Shown here: piece by piece, positions 1-10,273 of the stretch | Position numbering within the stretch: the stretch's first letter is position 1 | How the letters are laid out: each line of letters starts with the position of its first letter | Source: Sophora flavescens | Lineage: Eukaryota; Streptophyta; Magnoliopsida; Fabales; Fabaceae | DNA length: 64,000 nt | Reading direction: 5' to 3' | Assembly: GCA_030762895.1 (NCBI GenBank) | Contig: CM061065.1 | Coordinates: forward strand, 77,114,107 to 77,178,106 | Notes under the pieces: model-generated | What the model saw: the letters and a program-made list of their open reading frames with translations, nothing else | The model's database searches: none | Told to the model about the DNA's origin: nothing | Translations under genes and position numbers: made by a program

Positions 1-250
1 AATGAATATTCATCATCTCGGGTTCCAAACTAAGGGTCGTCCTTCTTAGGAGCAACCCCCTCAACATGTGATTACTTCCTACGACCTTTGAGGGTAGTGA
101 GAATAACCTGAGCCCATTGACGATAATTCTTACCATTAAGATGATAGGAATAGTGCAATACTAAAAAGATCATTTGGATGTAGGGTTGAAATGGCAACCA
201 GAGAAGCCATAGTGGTGATGGAGGGTTGAACCGTCTCTATTTTTGACATA
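1..250 (-). pseudogene. Ty1/copia gag N-terminal remnant
   Basis: Read on the minus strand, about 1-165 translates to a stretch with the pattern LNGKNYRQWAQVIL, then LKGRRK, SHVEG, and a D-x-P-x-FGTRDDEYS end. This matches the N-terminal gag domain of Ty1/copia elements, in which a 'NG-x-NY-x-W' core is followed by a 'GKL-x-HL' type motif and an acidic 'W/RDDE' segment. Two in-frame stops interrupt it, after RRK and after DDP, so it is dead. The piece runs off the left edge. Upstream, to about 250, an in-frame stretch containing MASLVAISTLHPNDL could be the gag start. It is unrelated in position to the gene at 2539. Family level is fairly sure; lineage is not assigned. Confidence 0.6.
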
Positions 251-1365
251 ATAACTGTTGGGCGAAGGTGAATTTTAAATGGTTGATCGAAAAATCATCG
301 ATGAACAGTTCGACAAGGCCTGTGGTGTGAACAGCGGCGGTGGCAGGCGACGACCGTTGGTGGCAAAACGCAATAATGAAGGTTGCAGGGTGACAGCTAT
401 GAAGGCTGCTAGAAGATGAGGCAGAAACCCCAGGAACGAACCTAGAGTTCTCATGTCAAGTTGAAAGAATGTTTCTAAGTATCTGAATATTATTGCTTGA
501 TTCATATTGTACAAAGACTTAATATATAGACTAAAGGTAATAATTGCTATCCTGAAAATTAAGGAGGAAAATTTGCCCTCATAGTAAAAGGAATAAACAT
601 ACAAATATGTACAACAATAAAAAGAATAACTGATGATATATGAATATGATACAATATATTACAACAAATTAGAAAGCAAAGAATAAAAACATAAGCAAGG
701 GAAGGGTTCCAAGATAGAAATTCGACAAACTAGCTCAGAAGTCACCCTAATTTTCAATTGTTCACTTCCACCTCGTTATAATCAAATTCAAACTAGTTAC
801 GGGCCGCTTGGATTTGTGTTTAGAACTTAATTTAGGGAAAACAAGATGAGGAGTTGAGGATTGGGGAAAAAACACCATAATGTTGCACAAAAACAAAATA
901 GTGCAAACCACAGGAAAATCCACGAACACTTCCAAATCAATGAATTGAGAAGCATGTTAAATCATCAAATTGCCTACGTGGATTTGGGGATAAAGATCCT
1001 TCCAATGATGGTTTAGCAAAATTGATTTTCCACTTCAAATCTACATATGATGGAGCTGTCTTTATCTTAAGGATTATTCTACCACCCTAAAAACAACACG
1101 AATGTCCACTATAATTTAATGGCATGGCATCTTTTGAAATAGGATACCAGGAACACTAATAATAGCATTGTAAACAGCACACTCAAAACAAGAAGGGAGA
1201 AGGTTTTTTTTTCCTGTATTTTGATGAAGAGTTCCAATGCAAAGCCTTTCAAAAAGATGATGCCTTTTTCTCCCTCTTTGAAATTCACTTTATTTCCAAG
1301 TTCATGAAGTCAGTACGGCTTTTTATAAACTGTACAAATTCTCCTGCTGCTGACAAACTGCCCAA
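251..1365. other. Non-coding flank, nothing recognised
   Basis: AT-rich sequence. The open frame on the minus strand at 275-604 has no recognisable domain and includes the decayed copia flank. No gene, RNA or repeat boundary could be supported here. Confidence 0.5.
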
Positions 1366-1872
1366 CTTATAAGAGGTCTTGCAGTAGATTTTTAGGAAGA
1401 TTGAAAAAAAATGTATGCTGCAATGGAAAAGCACCTTTGAGAAAATCCGAAAAACATTGTCCAACTAATATAGTAATCATTGATATTATATATAACAATA
1501 AATCAAAATCAAATTCTGAAGAAAATATAAAAATAAATAAAAATAAATAAAAATATTGTTCAACGGATAAAAAATAAAACAGAATATTATTAAAACAAAC
1601 TTTTTGAAATAATAAACCAAAATTGTTAATTTTATTTCAAAAAGTTTTAAATTTAAATTTAAATATAAATTTGATTTATTATTTCTAAACGTTTATTTAA
1701 ATAATGCTCTGTTGAACAATATTCTATTCTATTTTTCATAATTTGAATTTAAATTATTATTATTTCTCATTTTAATAATTACTATATCAGTTGAAATATA
1801 ATACTTTTCAGATTTTCTAATAATTGCTTTTCAATGGGAACTTATATTTTGCTGCAAGAAGACCTTTTATAT
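1366..1872. repeat. Long imperfect foldback (inverted repeat, MITE-like)
   Basis: The outer arms pair around GGTCTTGCAG (about 1374-1383) and CTGCAAGAAGACC (about 1853-1865). Further in, GAAAATCCGAAAAACATTG and TAATATAGTAATCATT on the left are mirrored by the complement of AATAATTACTATATCA and CAGATTTTC on the right. The centre has TATTGTTCAAC opposite GTTGAACAATA, and AAACTTTTTGAAATAA opposite TTATTTCAAAAAGTTT. The whole ~500 bp can therefore fold on itself with its centre near 1620. There is no coding capacity and I found no clear target duplication. It could be a foldback-type MITE or a head-to-head insertion of one repeat. Confidence 0.6.
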
Positions 1873-2538
1873 ATTGAATAGTTTGTTAGCATTAGGAAAT
1901 ATATATCCACACCTCCGTGTCGTCTTCAACCAAAAAGGCATTCAACGAGCCGCCAAAAAGCTCCTAACAAAGAACTCACTTTATAACTTCAAAAAAATAA
2001 AAAGTGTGAATAAAGTGTTTTCTAACGAGAGGAAAAACAATCACCTTTTTGAAAATCTTTGCCGTGGAAATGTTCATCAAACTATGTAAAACATTCTTCT
2101 CCCTTCTGTTTTCTGTGTTTTACATTATTACTGCTTAGGCTATACTGTGTTCCTCAAATCCTATCCCAGAAAAGCCCATTAAATTCTGGATGAAGTTCAC
2201 ATTATTTTTAGTGATGATTTTTTTTTTTAAGGAATAGTATCCTGCACACATGATGCATATGATTTTTTTTCTGCACAAATTTTTCCAACAGCAACCAAGT
2301 CCATCGTTTAAGCAAACTGAAATGCAGAGAGTAGCAAAGTGGCCAAAAAAAGAACCCTTCAACCTGGAGCGTTTCAGTTGAACTTTCACATCAATGCATG
2401 AGAAATTAGCATATGCAACGAGAACTTTAATCTTGAACACTTTTCTCTGGTGAACTATGGTTCATGAGAGAATCAAGGCTGAGAAGAAATTACACCCCGA
2501 TAAGAACCCATTTTCCAAATAAGAATGGTAAACAAAGA
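1873..2538. other. 3' flank of the glycosyltransferase gene
   Basis: AT-rich sequence just downstream of the minus-strand stop codon at 2539. It should hold the 3' UTR, but I could not place a poly(A) site with confidence. The open frames here look like chance frames. Confidence 0.35.
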
Positions 2539-3060
2539 TTAAAATATACGACAGGGAGAGCTAGAGTATATGGCCAACCTGCATTTCTGAGGAACCCTCC
2601 AGGAAATAACTGACAATCTCTTCAAACGTGGAGGCAAGGTCAAATAATATTTCCAATCCTGAAGCATAATTCTAAGGTCGTGAAGCTTGCTATCCATACC
2701 ATAGCAGCAATTTGCATGCATCGTACAAACCTGATTTAAATCTCTACTTGGTTCACAAAACCCACCAAAATTAGCTGTATCCAAGAATCTCATCTTCAGT
2801 CCTATATCAGCAATGAAAGGGTCGAGCTTGATGAAATTGAGGACATCCTGATCGTGGTATCCAGGATAGGTTTCTTGTGAGGAGTACCAGAATTTGTAGA
2901 ACTCTATTGACCTATTATTGGACTTCACAAAGTTGAACCCTCCATTGGGTCTGTTCTGTAGATCATCAAAGCCACCTGTGAAATGATCACATGCTATCTG
3001 GAAATCTGCGTCATGGTGAAACCGTGGAAATGGGTCCCTAAACCACATGATATCAGCATC
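2539..3060 (-). CDS. GT77-type nucleotide-diphospho-sugar transferase, exon 3 (C-terminal)
   Basis: Last exon, residues about 219-391. It starts directly after an acceptor (TTCCAG) with DADIMWFRDPF, the DxD-type metal and sugar-nucleotide site of this family. It then shows NGGFNFVKS (about 257-266), HDQDV (about 287-291), FGGFCEPSRD and CTMHANCC (about 330-337), all hallmarks of plant proteins annotated as nucleotide-diphospho-sugar transferases of the GT77/DUF271 type. Members are Golgi type II membrane proteins that transfer sugars to cell-wall glycans or glycoproteins; the acceptor cannot be read from sequence. The frame is open to a stop at 2539. The C-terminal tail after VPQKC is short and may be locus-specific. 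Function at family level is sure, exact substrate unknown. Confidence 0.9.
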   Translation of the reverse strand, partial: DADIMWFRDPFPRFHHDADFQIACDHFTGGFDDLQNRPNGGFNFVKSNNRSIEFYKFWYSSQETYPGYHDQDVLNFIKLDPFIADIGLKMRFLDTANFGGFCEPSRDLNQVCTMHANCCYGMDSKLHDLRIMLQDWKYYLTLPPRLKRLSVISWRVPQKCRLAIYSSSPCRIF

Positions 3061-3358
3061 CTGGAAGAGGAACACAACAATTAAGTATCTAATTTAGACA
3101 CCTTAGAAATGTATCTAGCTTCTTACATTGATTTTATTCTTCCTTCCTTTCTTAAATTTTTGCTCTCTTCTAAAAAAGAAAATAAATGCACAAAGATACA
3201 AATGATAAAATAAAAGCAACAATAAAATGCATAGCTATAAATTTGGTTGCAATGAAACTATTTACTACTACAGATTATCCTACCAGTTGGGACTGAGGAC
3301 TAAAATTACCAATACAAATGAAGGGCAACCTAGTGCCATAAAAGCTCCCCTTATGTAT

Positions 3359-3761
3359 TGTTAGGCCCTAGTTAGAAGATAGTAGTTACAAGTAAGTTAG
3401 AAGGTAGTTAAGGGGGTCAAACTTGTAAAGGAAAGGGTCAAACTTGTAACAAACTATTAGTTGTTACCTGAGTTAGTTAGTTTCTGTTAGTAGCTGTTAA
3501 TAGGATGGATGTAACCCCTATAAATAATAAGTCCTCTAATGATTAACAGTGGCAGCTATTGAATATTGTGATTAACTTGACAATTTCCAGTGTGAAAGGA
3601 GAGTGCTCCTTTGGGGGTATATTTGTATACCTTGTTCTTTGTGACTGTTTTTCATTTTACCATCAATAAATAAGTATTTCCAGTTTTTCTTCTCCATGCT
3701 GTATGCTGTTTTACACGAGTTAGGCTCTGTTTCTCCTATATCTGAAAAGAGGTTCCTAACA
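3359..3761. mobile_element. Solo LTR in intron 2, with 5-bp target duplication
   Basis: The 403-bp block begins TGTTAGGCCC and ends GGTTCCTAACA, and is flanked on both sides by TGTAT (3354-3358 and 3762-3766). The TG...CA ends, a 5-bp direct repeat and no internal region define a solo LTR left by LTR-LTR recombination. The interior has a poly(A)-signal-like AATAAATAAG near 3665. The short LTR with TGTTA...TAACA termini fits a Ty1/copia element. It makes up about 40% of intron 2 of the glycosyltransferase gene, between exons 2 and 3. A related solo LTR with nearly the same ends is at 23619-23910. Confidence 0.85.
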
Positions 3762-4043
3762 TGTATAAGGTCCAGGGAAGGGTCAGAGTGGGTCTGTAGT
3801 TGTCAACCTTACCTTGCATTTCCAAGAGGCTGAATCCATGACTCGAACCTATGACCTCCCTGTCACATGATAACAACTCTAACTGTTGCGTCAATTTGGG
3901 ACTACAATTAAGCAAGTTTAAAGTATATCGACAAACTTCACAACTTTTGAAATGTTTCTCAGGTTTATAAAAATTATAGACAACTTTAAGGATAACACGT
4001 CACTCCAAGTGAATATGAAGAGGTTAGCTATCGAAATACTTAC

Positions 4044-4409
4044 TGTGAATACAAAATTGTATCCCATCTCAAGAACAGAACGTAGGAAATCAATCCTTCT
4101 CCACATCATCTTCATGTAGAGAGGAGTCATAAAGTATGCCTCTTCACGAAAATCAGAGCCTTCACTGATAAGCAAAAAACAGTAGGTGTGTATAACCTGA
4201 CAGCGTACAAATGCCTTTTGGTCCAGTGCAATAATTACTAAATGATTCAAAAGCCTGCGGGTACGATCTCCAATTCTAAAGCTCTCAAGGAAAAGATCAA
4301 TGACCGAATTTGGTCCTGCCCATGCTTCATTTAATGTGGTCAAGATAACAGTCCTGTCATCCATGGCAGCCTCATTCAGAATTTTTTCTAGTGGATATTC
4401 ATTGCTAGC
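4044..4409 (-). CDS. GT77-type nucleotide-diphospho-sugar transferase, exon 2
   Basis: Middle exon, 366 bp, residues about 97-218. The acceptor (TTCTGCAG) lies just before GCTAGCAATGAA and the donor (ACA|GTAAGT) just after the codons for NFVFT, both phase 0. It encodes the conserved N-terminal half of the catalytic domain: DRTVILTTLNEAW, LDLFLESFRIG-type text, VIIALDQKAFVRC, and MKMMWRRIDFLRSVLEMG. These are typical of the plant DUF271 glycosyltransferases. The DxD motif is split off exactly at the intron, since the next exon starts DAD. No stop or frameshift is seen. It joins exon 1 across a 21 kb intron and exon 3 across 983 bp. Confidence 0.9.
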
Positions 4410-4911
4410 CTGCAGAAAAATCAATATAGAACAAAGAATGCGATTACCTCTTCCATTGATAAATTACACAAACAAACTGCAATAAGAGCTGCCCACCCAA
4501 TTTTGGGAACCGGGCCCAAATATTAATATTCTATCTTAATATCCTGTATGAAAAGGCATCAAGGAAAATCCAGTGCAGCCTGATGGTTCACACATACTTT
4601 GACCCAATAAATTCACTGGGGTGGACCAACTTTATACCAGAATACTACTTTGTTGGACTGGTCCCGCCCAATCCAACTAAAGAAAGAACATGACCCGAAC
4701 AAGCAGGCATGTTTGACAGCACTAGTGGAATGGTGGAGATGCATTCGGATATAAAGGTGCCGAGGATAATCAGAATCTCCTTGGTAAATGCATGCTTTAA
4801 CCAAGAAATGATCTAGGGCTAAAAAATAAACATGGTTCATGATAATCCGCTTGATTATCAAAAGTAATTGTGTCTTTCTTGAGTTGATTTTACTCTCAAT
4901 CAGTGTTATCG

Positions 4912-4992
4912 ATGGCGGATGGCGGCCGGCCAAAAATCCGCCATACATTATAGCGGATGGCGATGCGGCCAGATGGCGGATGCCATGGCGGA
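4912..4992. repeat. hAT left subterminal GGCGGA cluster
   Basis: Several copies of ATGGCGG, GGCGGC and TCCGCC lie within 80 bp of the left hAT end. The same motif in opposite sense is dense at 8195-8340. Clusters like this are the usual binding sites of hAT transposases near the ends; here that role is inferred. Confidence 0.6.
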
Positions 4993-4998
4993 CAAAAA

Positions 4999-5003
<5 letters not shown>

Positions 5004-5054
<51 letters not shown>
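5004..5054. repeat. (TA)n microsatellite
   Basis: About 50 bp of uninterrupted TA dinucleotides inside the 3' end region of the hAT element. It creates the alternating Ile-Tyr open frames seen across it. Confidence 0.95.
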
Positions 5055-5061
<7 letters not shown>

Positions 5062-5302
5062 CATAACAAAAATTACAGAAATAAATATAAAATCCAAAAC
5101 ACTATCAACATAAGTCAAGAACCATAAACTAAATTGATAGAAAATGTCATATAAGTCTATTAATTCAAATAGAAAATGTCATAAACCATCAAGTTCAAGA
5201 CTTCATAATTCAAAATAACAACAAAATGATAAAAACATGACAAACACAAAGTAAATGGCTATTCCTCTTCCTCAACCCCAACATAATCAATTTCTTGGTT
5301 AT

Positions 5303-7897
5303 CTAATGGGCATATCCCTCTTCCTCTTCTCCATCAGATTTCTCAAAAACAAGTAACTCTTGTTCATCTTCAGATGCCTCAGAATCATCCTCAAATTCCA
5401 ATTCTTCACTTGGATCAACCGCTATCTCTTTCCCCTTGCCCTTACTCCCCTTAGAGGTTGAACTTGCACCTGGACCTTTCTTAGAAGCTTTGGCAGCAGC
5501 TGCAACACTTGATGCTCCCTTTCTTTTCCTTGTTTTCTGCCTAGTAAGTGTTGTAGGCTCTCCAACCCCCGAAGCCTCATAAACAGTTCCCCAATTTAGT
5601 GTGTCATTATCATCAAAAACCAACTCATTCCCAACATCATCATTATTATCATCCATCTCTCCAACTAACCACTCATTACACTCATCAACGTCATCGAGTG
5701 TAAGTGGGTCAATTTCATCTTTAATACTATGTCTATGATGGAGTTGTTGGTTATATTTGACATAAACCAAATCATGCAACTTCTTATGGTCAAGCCTATT
5801 TCTCTTTTTTGAGTGAATCTGAAACATAAATATAATTGAAGAAATGTTAATACATAATTAGGCTTGACCACACTTATAAAATAAACTCAAGATACTTAAT
5901 TGCTCGAATACACTCCAATTGCGCTCACATCTAGATGCGCTACATGTCAAGCTCAAAATCTTGATAGCCAATTGCTGCAAATTTGGAGCCGAGAAGCCAT
6001 ACATTTGCCACCATTGAGCTACAAAATCAGAGTGTATAACTTAGAATTTAAACATTAAACTTAAAAGAATTGAAATAGTGAAATCATTTGAAGATGGGGT
6101 CTTAGTTTCTCACCAGGAGCGACGACTTTTCTGTGTTATTGCAAATTCAGAACCAAAGAGACCGCTGGCAGTCTTATAAATAGGCAACTCGGCTAGTATC
6201 TTAGCTTGCACATCCTTACTTTGCACCAACCTAGAGATGCAAGCATACAACCCATTGTGAACCTCCAAATCAAACTCCAAGTCGGGATTGGAATAGAAGA
6301 ACTCCGGGTTTAAATAGTGACCAGCTGCGTGCAATGGACGATGAAGCTAACAATTCCATCTATTGTCAATGATTTCAAAAACATCTTTGCATCTGCTTTC
6401 ATTGTTGTTGAAAGACTTCATAATTGCTTCTTTGGCCTTGTCCATTGCTTCATAAATATATCCCAAGGCTGGTTTTCTTTCACCATCAACAAGTCGAAGC
6501 ACTCGTACAAGAGGAGCCATGACTTTAAGAATATAAATCACATTTTTCCAAAATGAAGGCATAAGAACAACCTTCGATGCTTGCCTCCCCTTAGCTTCCT
6601 TGGATAGCTTGTTTTTGCTCCACTCATCGGAAGTAAACATTTTTCTAAGATTGGCTTTTTCTCCATAAAGTCTCTCCAATGATAAAAATGAAGTAGCAAA
6701 TCGAGTAACCCCATGCCTTACCAATTCCCTCTTGTTTGTGAATTGTCTCAACAAACTCAAGGTACTTGAATGACTGTAGATAAAACCAACAAGACCAATT
6801 CCCCTTTGAATTGTCTTCTTTATCAAAGGAATCTTTCCAATGTCTTCAAGCATTAAGTCCAGGCAATGGGCTGCACAAGGAGTCCAGTAAAGATTTGGTC
6901 TCTTTTCTTCTAACATCTTTCCAGTTAGAACATAGTTGCTTCTATTATCTGTAATGATCTGAACAACTTTCTCCTCTCCAATCTCCTCTACAATAGAATC
7001 AAGCAACTCAAACAGTTTCTCACCGGACTTCACAAATGCTGAGCCATCAATTGACTTCACAAACATCGTCCCAGCTGGAGAGTTCACCAAGAAATTAATA
7101 ATGCATCTTTGCTTTCTATCAGTCCATGCATCCGACATAATAGAGCAACCATGTTTTCTTCACTTCTCCTTGTGATTTTTCAACAAATCTTCAGTGTATT
7201 CCATCTCCATGTGTAAGAGTTGAACTCTAATAGCATGATAAGTAGGAGCTGGTAGATGTTTACCAAAGGCACCAACTGCTTCAAGCATTTCTTGAAAGCT
7301 TTCCAACTTAATACAGTTAAATGATAAACCAGCCTGATACCAAAAACGAGCAATTTTTTGATGGACTAGAAGAACTGCTTTCTTTTCAAATGCCTCTCTA
7401 ATGTTAGCTTGCCTCATTTCCTGCTTCTTCTTTTTACCAATTGCAGCTGGTGCAGCTGGTTTCCAGACATAGAGATCAATAGGCCCCTTTTTAGCAACTT
7501 TTTTCTTCCCTGTAGAAGCAGAACTTGCAGCAGCAGCAGCACTAGTAGGTGGCATTTCCATCTCATCTTCACTACTCTCCACATAGAGTAGACTCTCAAT
7601 TTCAGCTCCAGCACTTGGAACATAAACATAGTTGCTGCCTAGATTCTTCCTCTCTTTGAAAAGTGTCCAAAGCTCTTCTCTAACTTCTTTTGGACACTTG
7701 GTACAAGCAGCTACATTCCCCTTCTTGCCCATTAAGTGTTGTTTGGCTCTAGTGATCCCTCCCTTCATGACTTTTGAACAGAAAGTACACACAACCGAGT
7801 TTGTGTTTCCTTCTTGCAATGGAAAGCAGTATTTCCATCCAGCATCAGCTCTGGAGAGGGTCCGTGAAGCATCAGAAGAAGCTGGTTCGCCTGCCAT
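5303..7897 (-). pseudogene. hAT transposase (BED finger, DUF659, hAT C-terminal), two in-frame stops
   Basis: The start is the ATG at 7897. Domains in order: a BED-type zinc finger (CTFCSKV, H54, C65; residues about 20-70), a Ser/Ala- and Lys-rich linker, a DUF659 / RNase H-like core (GCSIMSDAWTD, ITDNRSNY, TPCAAHCLDL, LVRHGVTRFATSF), then HAAGHYLNPEFFY (6110-6334), the hAT dimerisation segment (CSASRCERNWS, about 5930-6018) and HSKKRNRL with an acidic tail (5303-5818). Introns are visible at about 6019-6113 and 5819-5930. The frame is broken by a TGA at 7157-7159, before the core, and a TAG just before 6334. Both are single-codon stops in an otherwise continuous frame, so the copy is probably inactive. 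Catalysis would be cut-and-paste transposition of this element. Confidence 0.85.
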
Positions 7898-8194
7898 TTT
7901 CGAAAATGGCTGAAAAAAGGAGAAAGGAAGAGAATGCTCGCTGGTCGCCGGTCCAAGGGTGGTCGCCGGAGGTCAGTGGTCGTCAGACGGTGATCGGCCG
8001 ATAGTGGGTGTCGCCGGAGGGTGGGTGGCCGGTGGTGGGAGAAGAAAATGTGAAATGGGAGGAAGGGAAGGGTTCGGCCGTTCTGCTGTGTGTTTGGAAG
8101 AAAAACTCTGATTAGTGATATCAGGGTCTTCACCATTTTGGACCGGGTCGGGTCACAAAACCCTTCTAAATGGGTCAGGTTTTCCACCAAAAAA

Positions 8195-8340
8195 CCCAAC
8201 AGTCCCGCCATTTCCGCCATGGCTGGCGATTCCGCCATGACCGCCAACTGCCATGACCCGCCACGTGAAACCCGCCACGCCACCGCCTCCGAATGGCGGT
8301 TCCTTCAAATCCCGCCACCGCTTTCCGCCATGGCCGCTAT
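8195..8340. repeat. hAT right subterminal TCCGCC cluster
   Basis: Dense TTCCGCCAT, CCGCCA and CCCGCCAC copies occur just inside the right hAT end, mirrored by GGCGGA copies at 4912-4992. They are likely transposase binding sites (inference). Confidence 0.6.
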
Positions 8341-8540
8341 TTGACAACACTGCTCCCAATTACATGAATTTGTAGTTGTTTTTTCCCCATTTGAGTTGGT
8401 TGAGTCTTTGTTAGTTGTTGTGAGTGTTGTTGCTAATTTCTAGCAATTAATGGTAATTTCATCTCATTTAGTTTTCTTTTAATGCAATCTAAATTTAGAT
8501 TTATCTTTCATCATTTTAGGATTCAATAAAGAGGGAGGAG

Positions 8541-9488
8541 TGATAAGCCTCTGGCTCGTCTAGTTTTATAACTAGTAAGACCATGGTTTTTGTACTAATT
8601 ATTCGAGTTTAATCTCGTTTTCGCCCAAATTTGGATTTAATTGTCCTCAAGCAACATTTTGAGTCTCTTAAGTAGTTTTAGGATATCTTAGTTAATTTTG
8701 AGTCAAATAAAGCATTTACTTAAAGAGCAAAGAGGGAATGACACTTAAAGCAGAAGCCATCACGCCCAGGCCGTGACACTGGTCACGGCCGTGATGAGCT
8801 ACCCATGAAGACCAGAAAGCATCACGACCCAGCCGTGATACCCATCACGAGCGTGATGAGAAGACCCCGAAGATCAGAGAGCATCACGGCCTAGCCGTGA
8901 TGGAGGTCACGACCGTGACAGATCAGCACCCATGGACAGAATTGATCACGGTCTGGCCGTGATGGACATCACGGTCGTGACAGACTAGAATTTGAATGCG
9001 CGCCCTTGGCAAAACACGTCACGACATCACGGCCGTGACGCGCACCTGATCTATAAAAAGGCACCAGGGCAGACGCAAAAGACACACAATTTTCACTATT
9101 TTACGAATTATTCTAAGGGTTTTTATTACGTTTGTGATGGAGAACTAATCACCAGGGATTAGTCTGCTGTAATCGGTTTCCGCCGACACTTGAGGTTCCA
9201 TAATTCCCAATCAAATTGCTTATCCCTTTCAATATTATGCTATATGCCTTGTTTGCTTAATTCAAGTTATATAGAATAAGTATTGATTAATTTCGATGAT
9301 TCTATGTTCCTTTACCTTGATCGCGTTTGCTTAATTCGCGTGTGTTTGATCGTGTTTGCTTAATTCACGAGAGCTTCAATCCGTCTGCTTAATTCGGAAT
9401 TTAGGAACATATATCTCGTAGTGTCAATTGCGCCTGTTTAATTGCTGCTACAATGGAAAAGGGATTAGAATCCGCTTAGGGCATGGGA
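8541..9488 (+). repeat. 5' LTR of the outer Athila-like element (3' end deleted)
   Basis: It matches 11606-11947 plus 22203-22813. Compared with the 3' copy it lacks about 30 bp near 8730 (the 3' copy has TATTTCATATTTTCAGG there). Identity stops at GGCATGGGA (9488), whereas the 3' LTR continues about 150-230 bp further. A deletion thus removed the LTR end, the primer site and the start of the internal region. Confidence 0.8.
8758..9060 (+). promoter_or_regulatory. Palindromic CACGGCC/GGCCGTG array and TATA box in LTR
   Basis: Five or so repeats pair an interrupted palindrome (ATCACGGCC-TA-GCCGTGAT type) with a compact one (TCACGGCCGTGA). They are spaced by 15-40 bp of A-rich DNA and end 10-20 bp before CTATAAAAAG at about 9051-9060. 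The position, directly upstream of the likely core promoter of the element, suggests an enhancer-like or protein-binding array (inference). The CG density would also make it a strong methylation target. Confidence 0.65.
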
Positions 9489-10273
9489 CGGAAGCAAGTC
9501 TTCAGAATTTGGCCACTCAAATTGGTCACATTGCCTCCACCTTGACTACACTGCAATCACAACATCTCCTTGAAGAGCATCCAGATTCACAAATAGCCTG
9601 TGTTGAAATTTCATCCTTTTTAGGGTATGAGGAGCAAGACGTCCATATGGAACATGAGACACATGAGGTTGAGGGCCCTGTTCAGCCAAGAAATATAGAA
9701 AATGAGGATCAGGAGGACATCTACTTCACCATGCTTGAGGATGATGAAGAACTTTTGGAATTAGATGATTCTATTAATTCCTATGCATGTGTTGATTGTG
9801 ATACTTGTGTGGTGTGTGCTAAGATTATTGCATGTATAGAAGGTGATGGACTTGGTAATGCAGTGGGAGAAGATTGTACAGAAGCCAAAGCAACACCAGT
9901 GATCCTCTCCACTTGTTTGCCACCTCACACTGTGAAGCAACCAACGATGGAGTTCAAGCCTCTGCTTAAGAGACTGGATTTTGCATCTTTAAATATGAAG
10001 GCACTATGGTCAGTCCAAGAGGTTAAACCCCATTTTTATTGGGAAGACTTTGTTGACAAGGAGGTCATCTTTGACCCAAGAGGGAGTGAGAAGTTCGCCA
10101 CACTTGGCGAGGTCACCATGATTGTCAAGCGCTCACTTTCGTATTCATGCTGCATGCCATGGGATCCGGGAGGATCATATTGCACTTTGAGCATTCCTTG
10201 GCCGTTGTATCACAGGCAGTGGGATCCCGGTGGAACCGCCTTCATGAGTTTTTCTAAACCTTTTTCTTTTTAA
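9489..10273 (+). pseudogene. gag-like remnant ORF in the outer Athila-like element
   Basis: An open frame (282 codons if counted from 9428, where it begins inside the LTR) with no protease or polymerase motifs. The early part, LQNLATQIGHIASTLTTLQ, resembles the coiled segment near the C-terminus of Athila gag. The middle is very acidic (EDQEDIYF, LEDDEELLELDD) and has a Cys-rich patch (CVDCDTCVVCAK). MEFKPLLKRLDF resembles the spacer before reverse transcriptase in Athila polyproteins. The end repeats WDPGG twice. The likely origin is a gag-pol internal deletion fused to unrelated sequence. It may be only a fossil, but it is uninterrupted. Confidence 0.5.

Larger units (their letters stand above)
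4901..8352 (-). mobile_element. hAT DNA transposon (autonomous type, decayed)
   Basis: The left end reads CAGTGTTATCGATGGCGG. The right end, complemented, reads CAGTGTTGTCAAATAGCGG, which gives short imperfect terminal inverted repeats. The element is flanked by 8-bp direct repeats CTCTCAAT (4893-4900) and CTCCCAAT (8353-8360), differing at one base, as expected for a hAT insertion of some age. It is 3452 bp long and carries a BED-finger hAT transposase on the minus strand. Both ends are rich in GGCGGA/TCCGCC subterminal motifs. It sits in intron 1 of the glycosyltransferase gene, about 190 bp from the 5' LTR of the next retroelement. Confidence 0.9.

Noticed and set aside
275..604. Minus-strand frame of 109 codons
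   Set aside because: No domain, low-complexity hydrophobic start. It overlaps the flank of a decayed copia gag and lacks gene context.
2135..2440. Minus-strand frame downstream of the glycosyltransferase stop
   Set aside because: It lies in the presumed 3' UTR, shows no domain, and is not needed to complete the family-length protein.
4839..5113. Open frames with long Ile-Tyr runs
   Set aside because: They are products of the (TA)n microsatellite inside the hAT element.
7765..8359. Overlapping frames at the right end of the hAT element
   Set aside because: They run through the TCCGCC subterminal cluster and the start of the transposase in other frames; they are shadows.
8758..9040. CRISPR-like array
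   Set aside because: The palindromic units are unequal in length and spacing, lie inside LTRs repeated elsewhere in the window, and the genome is that of a plant.
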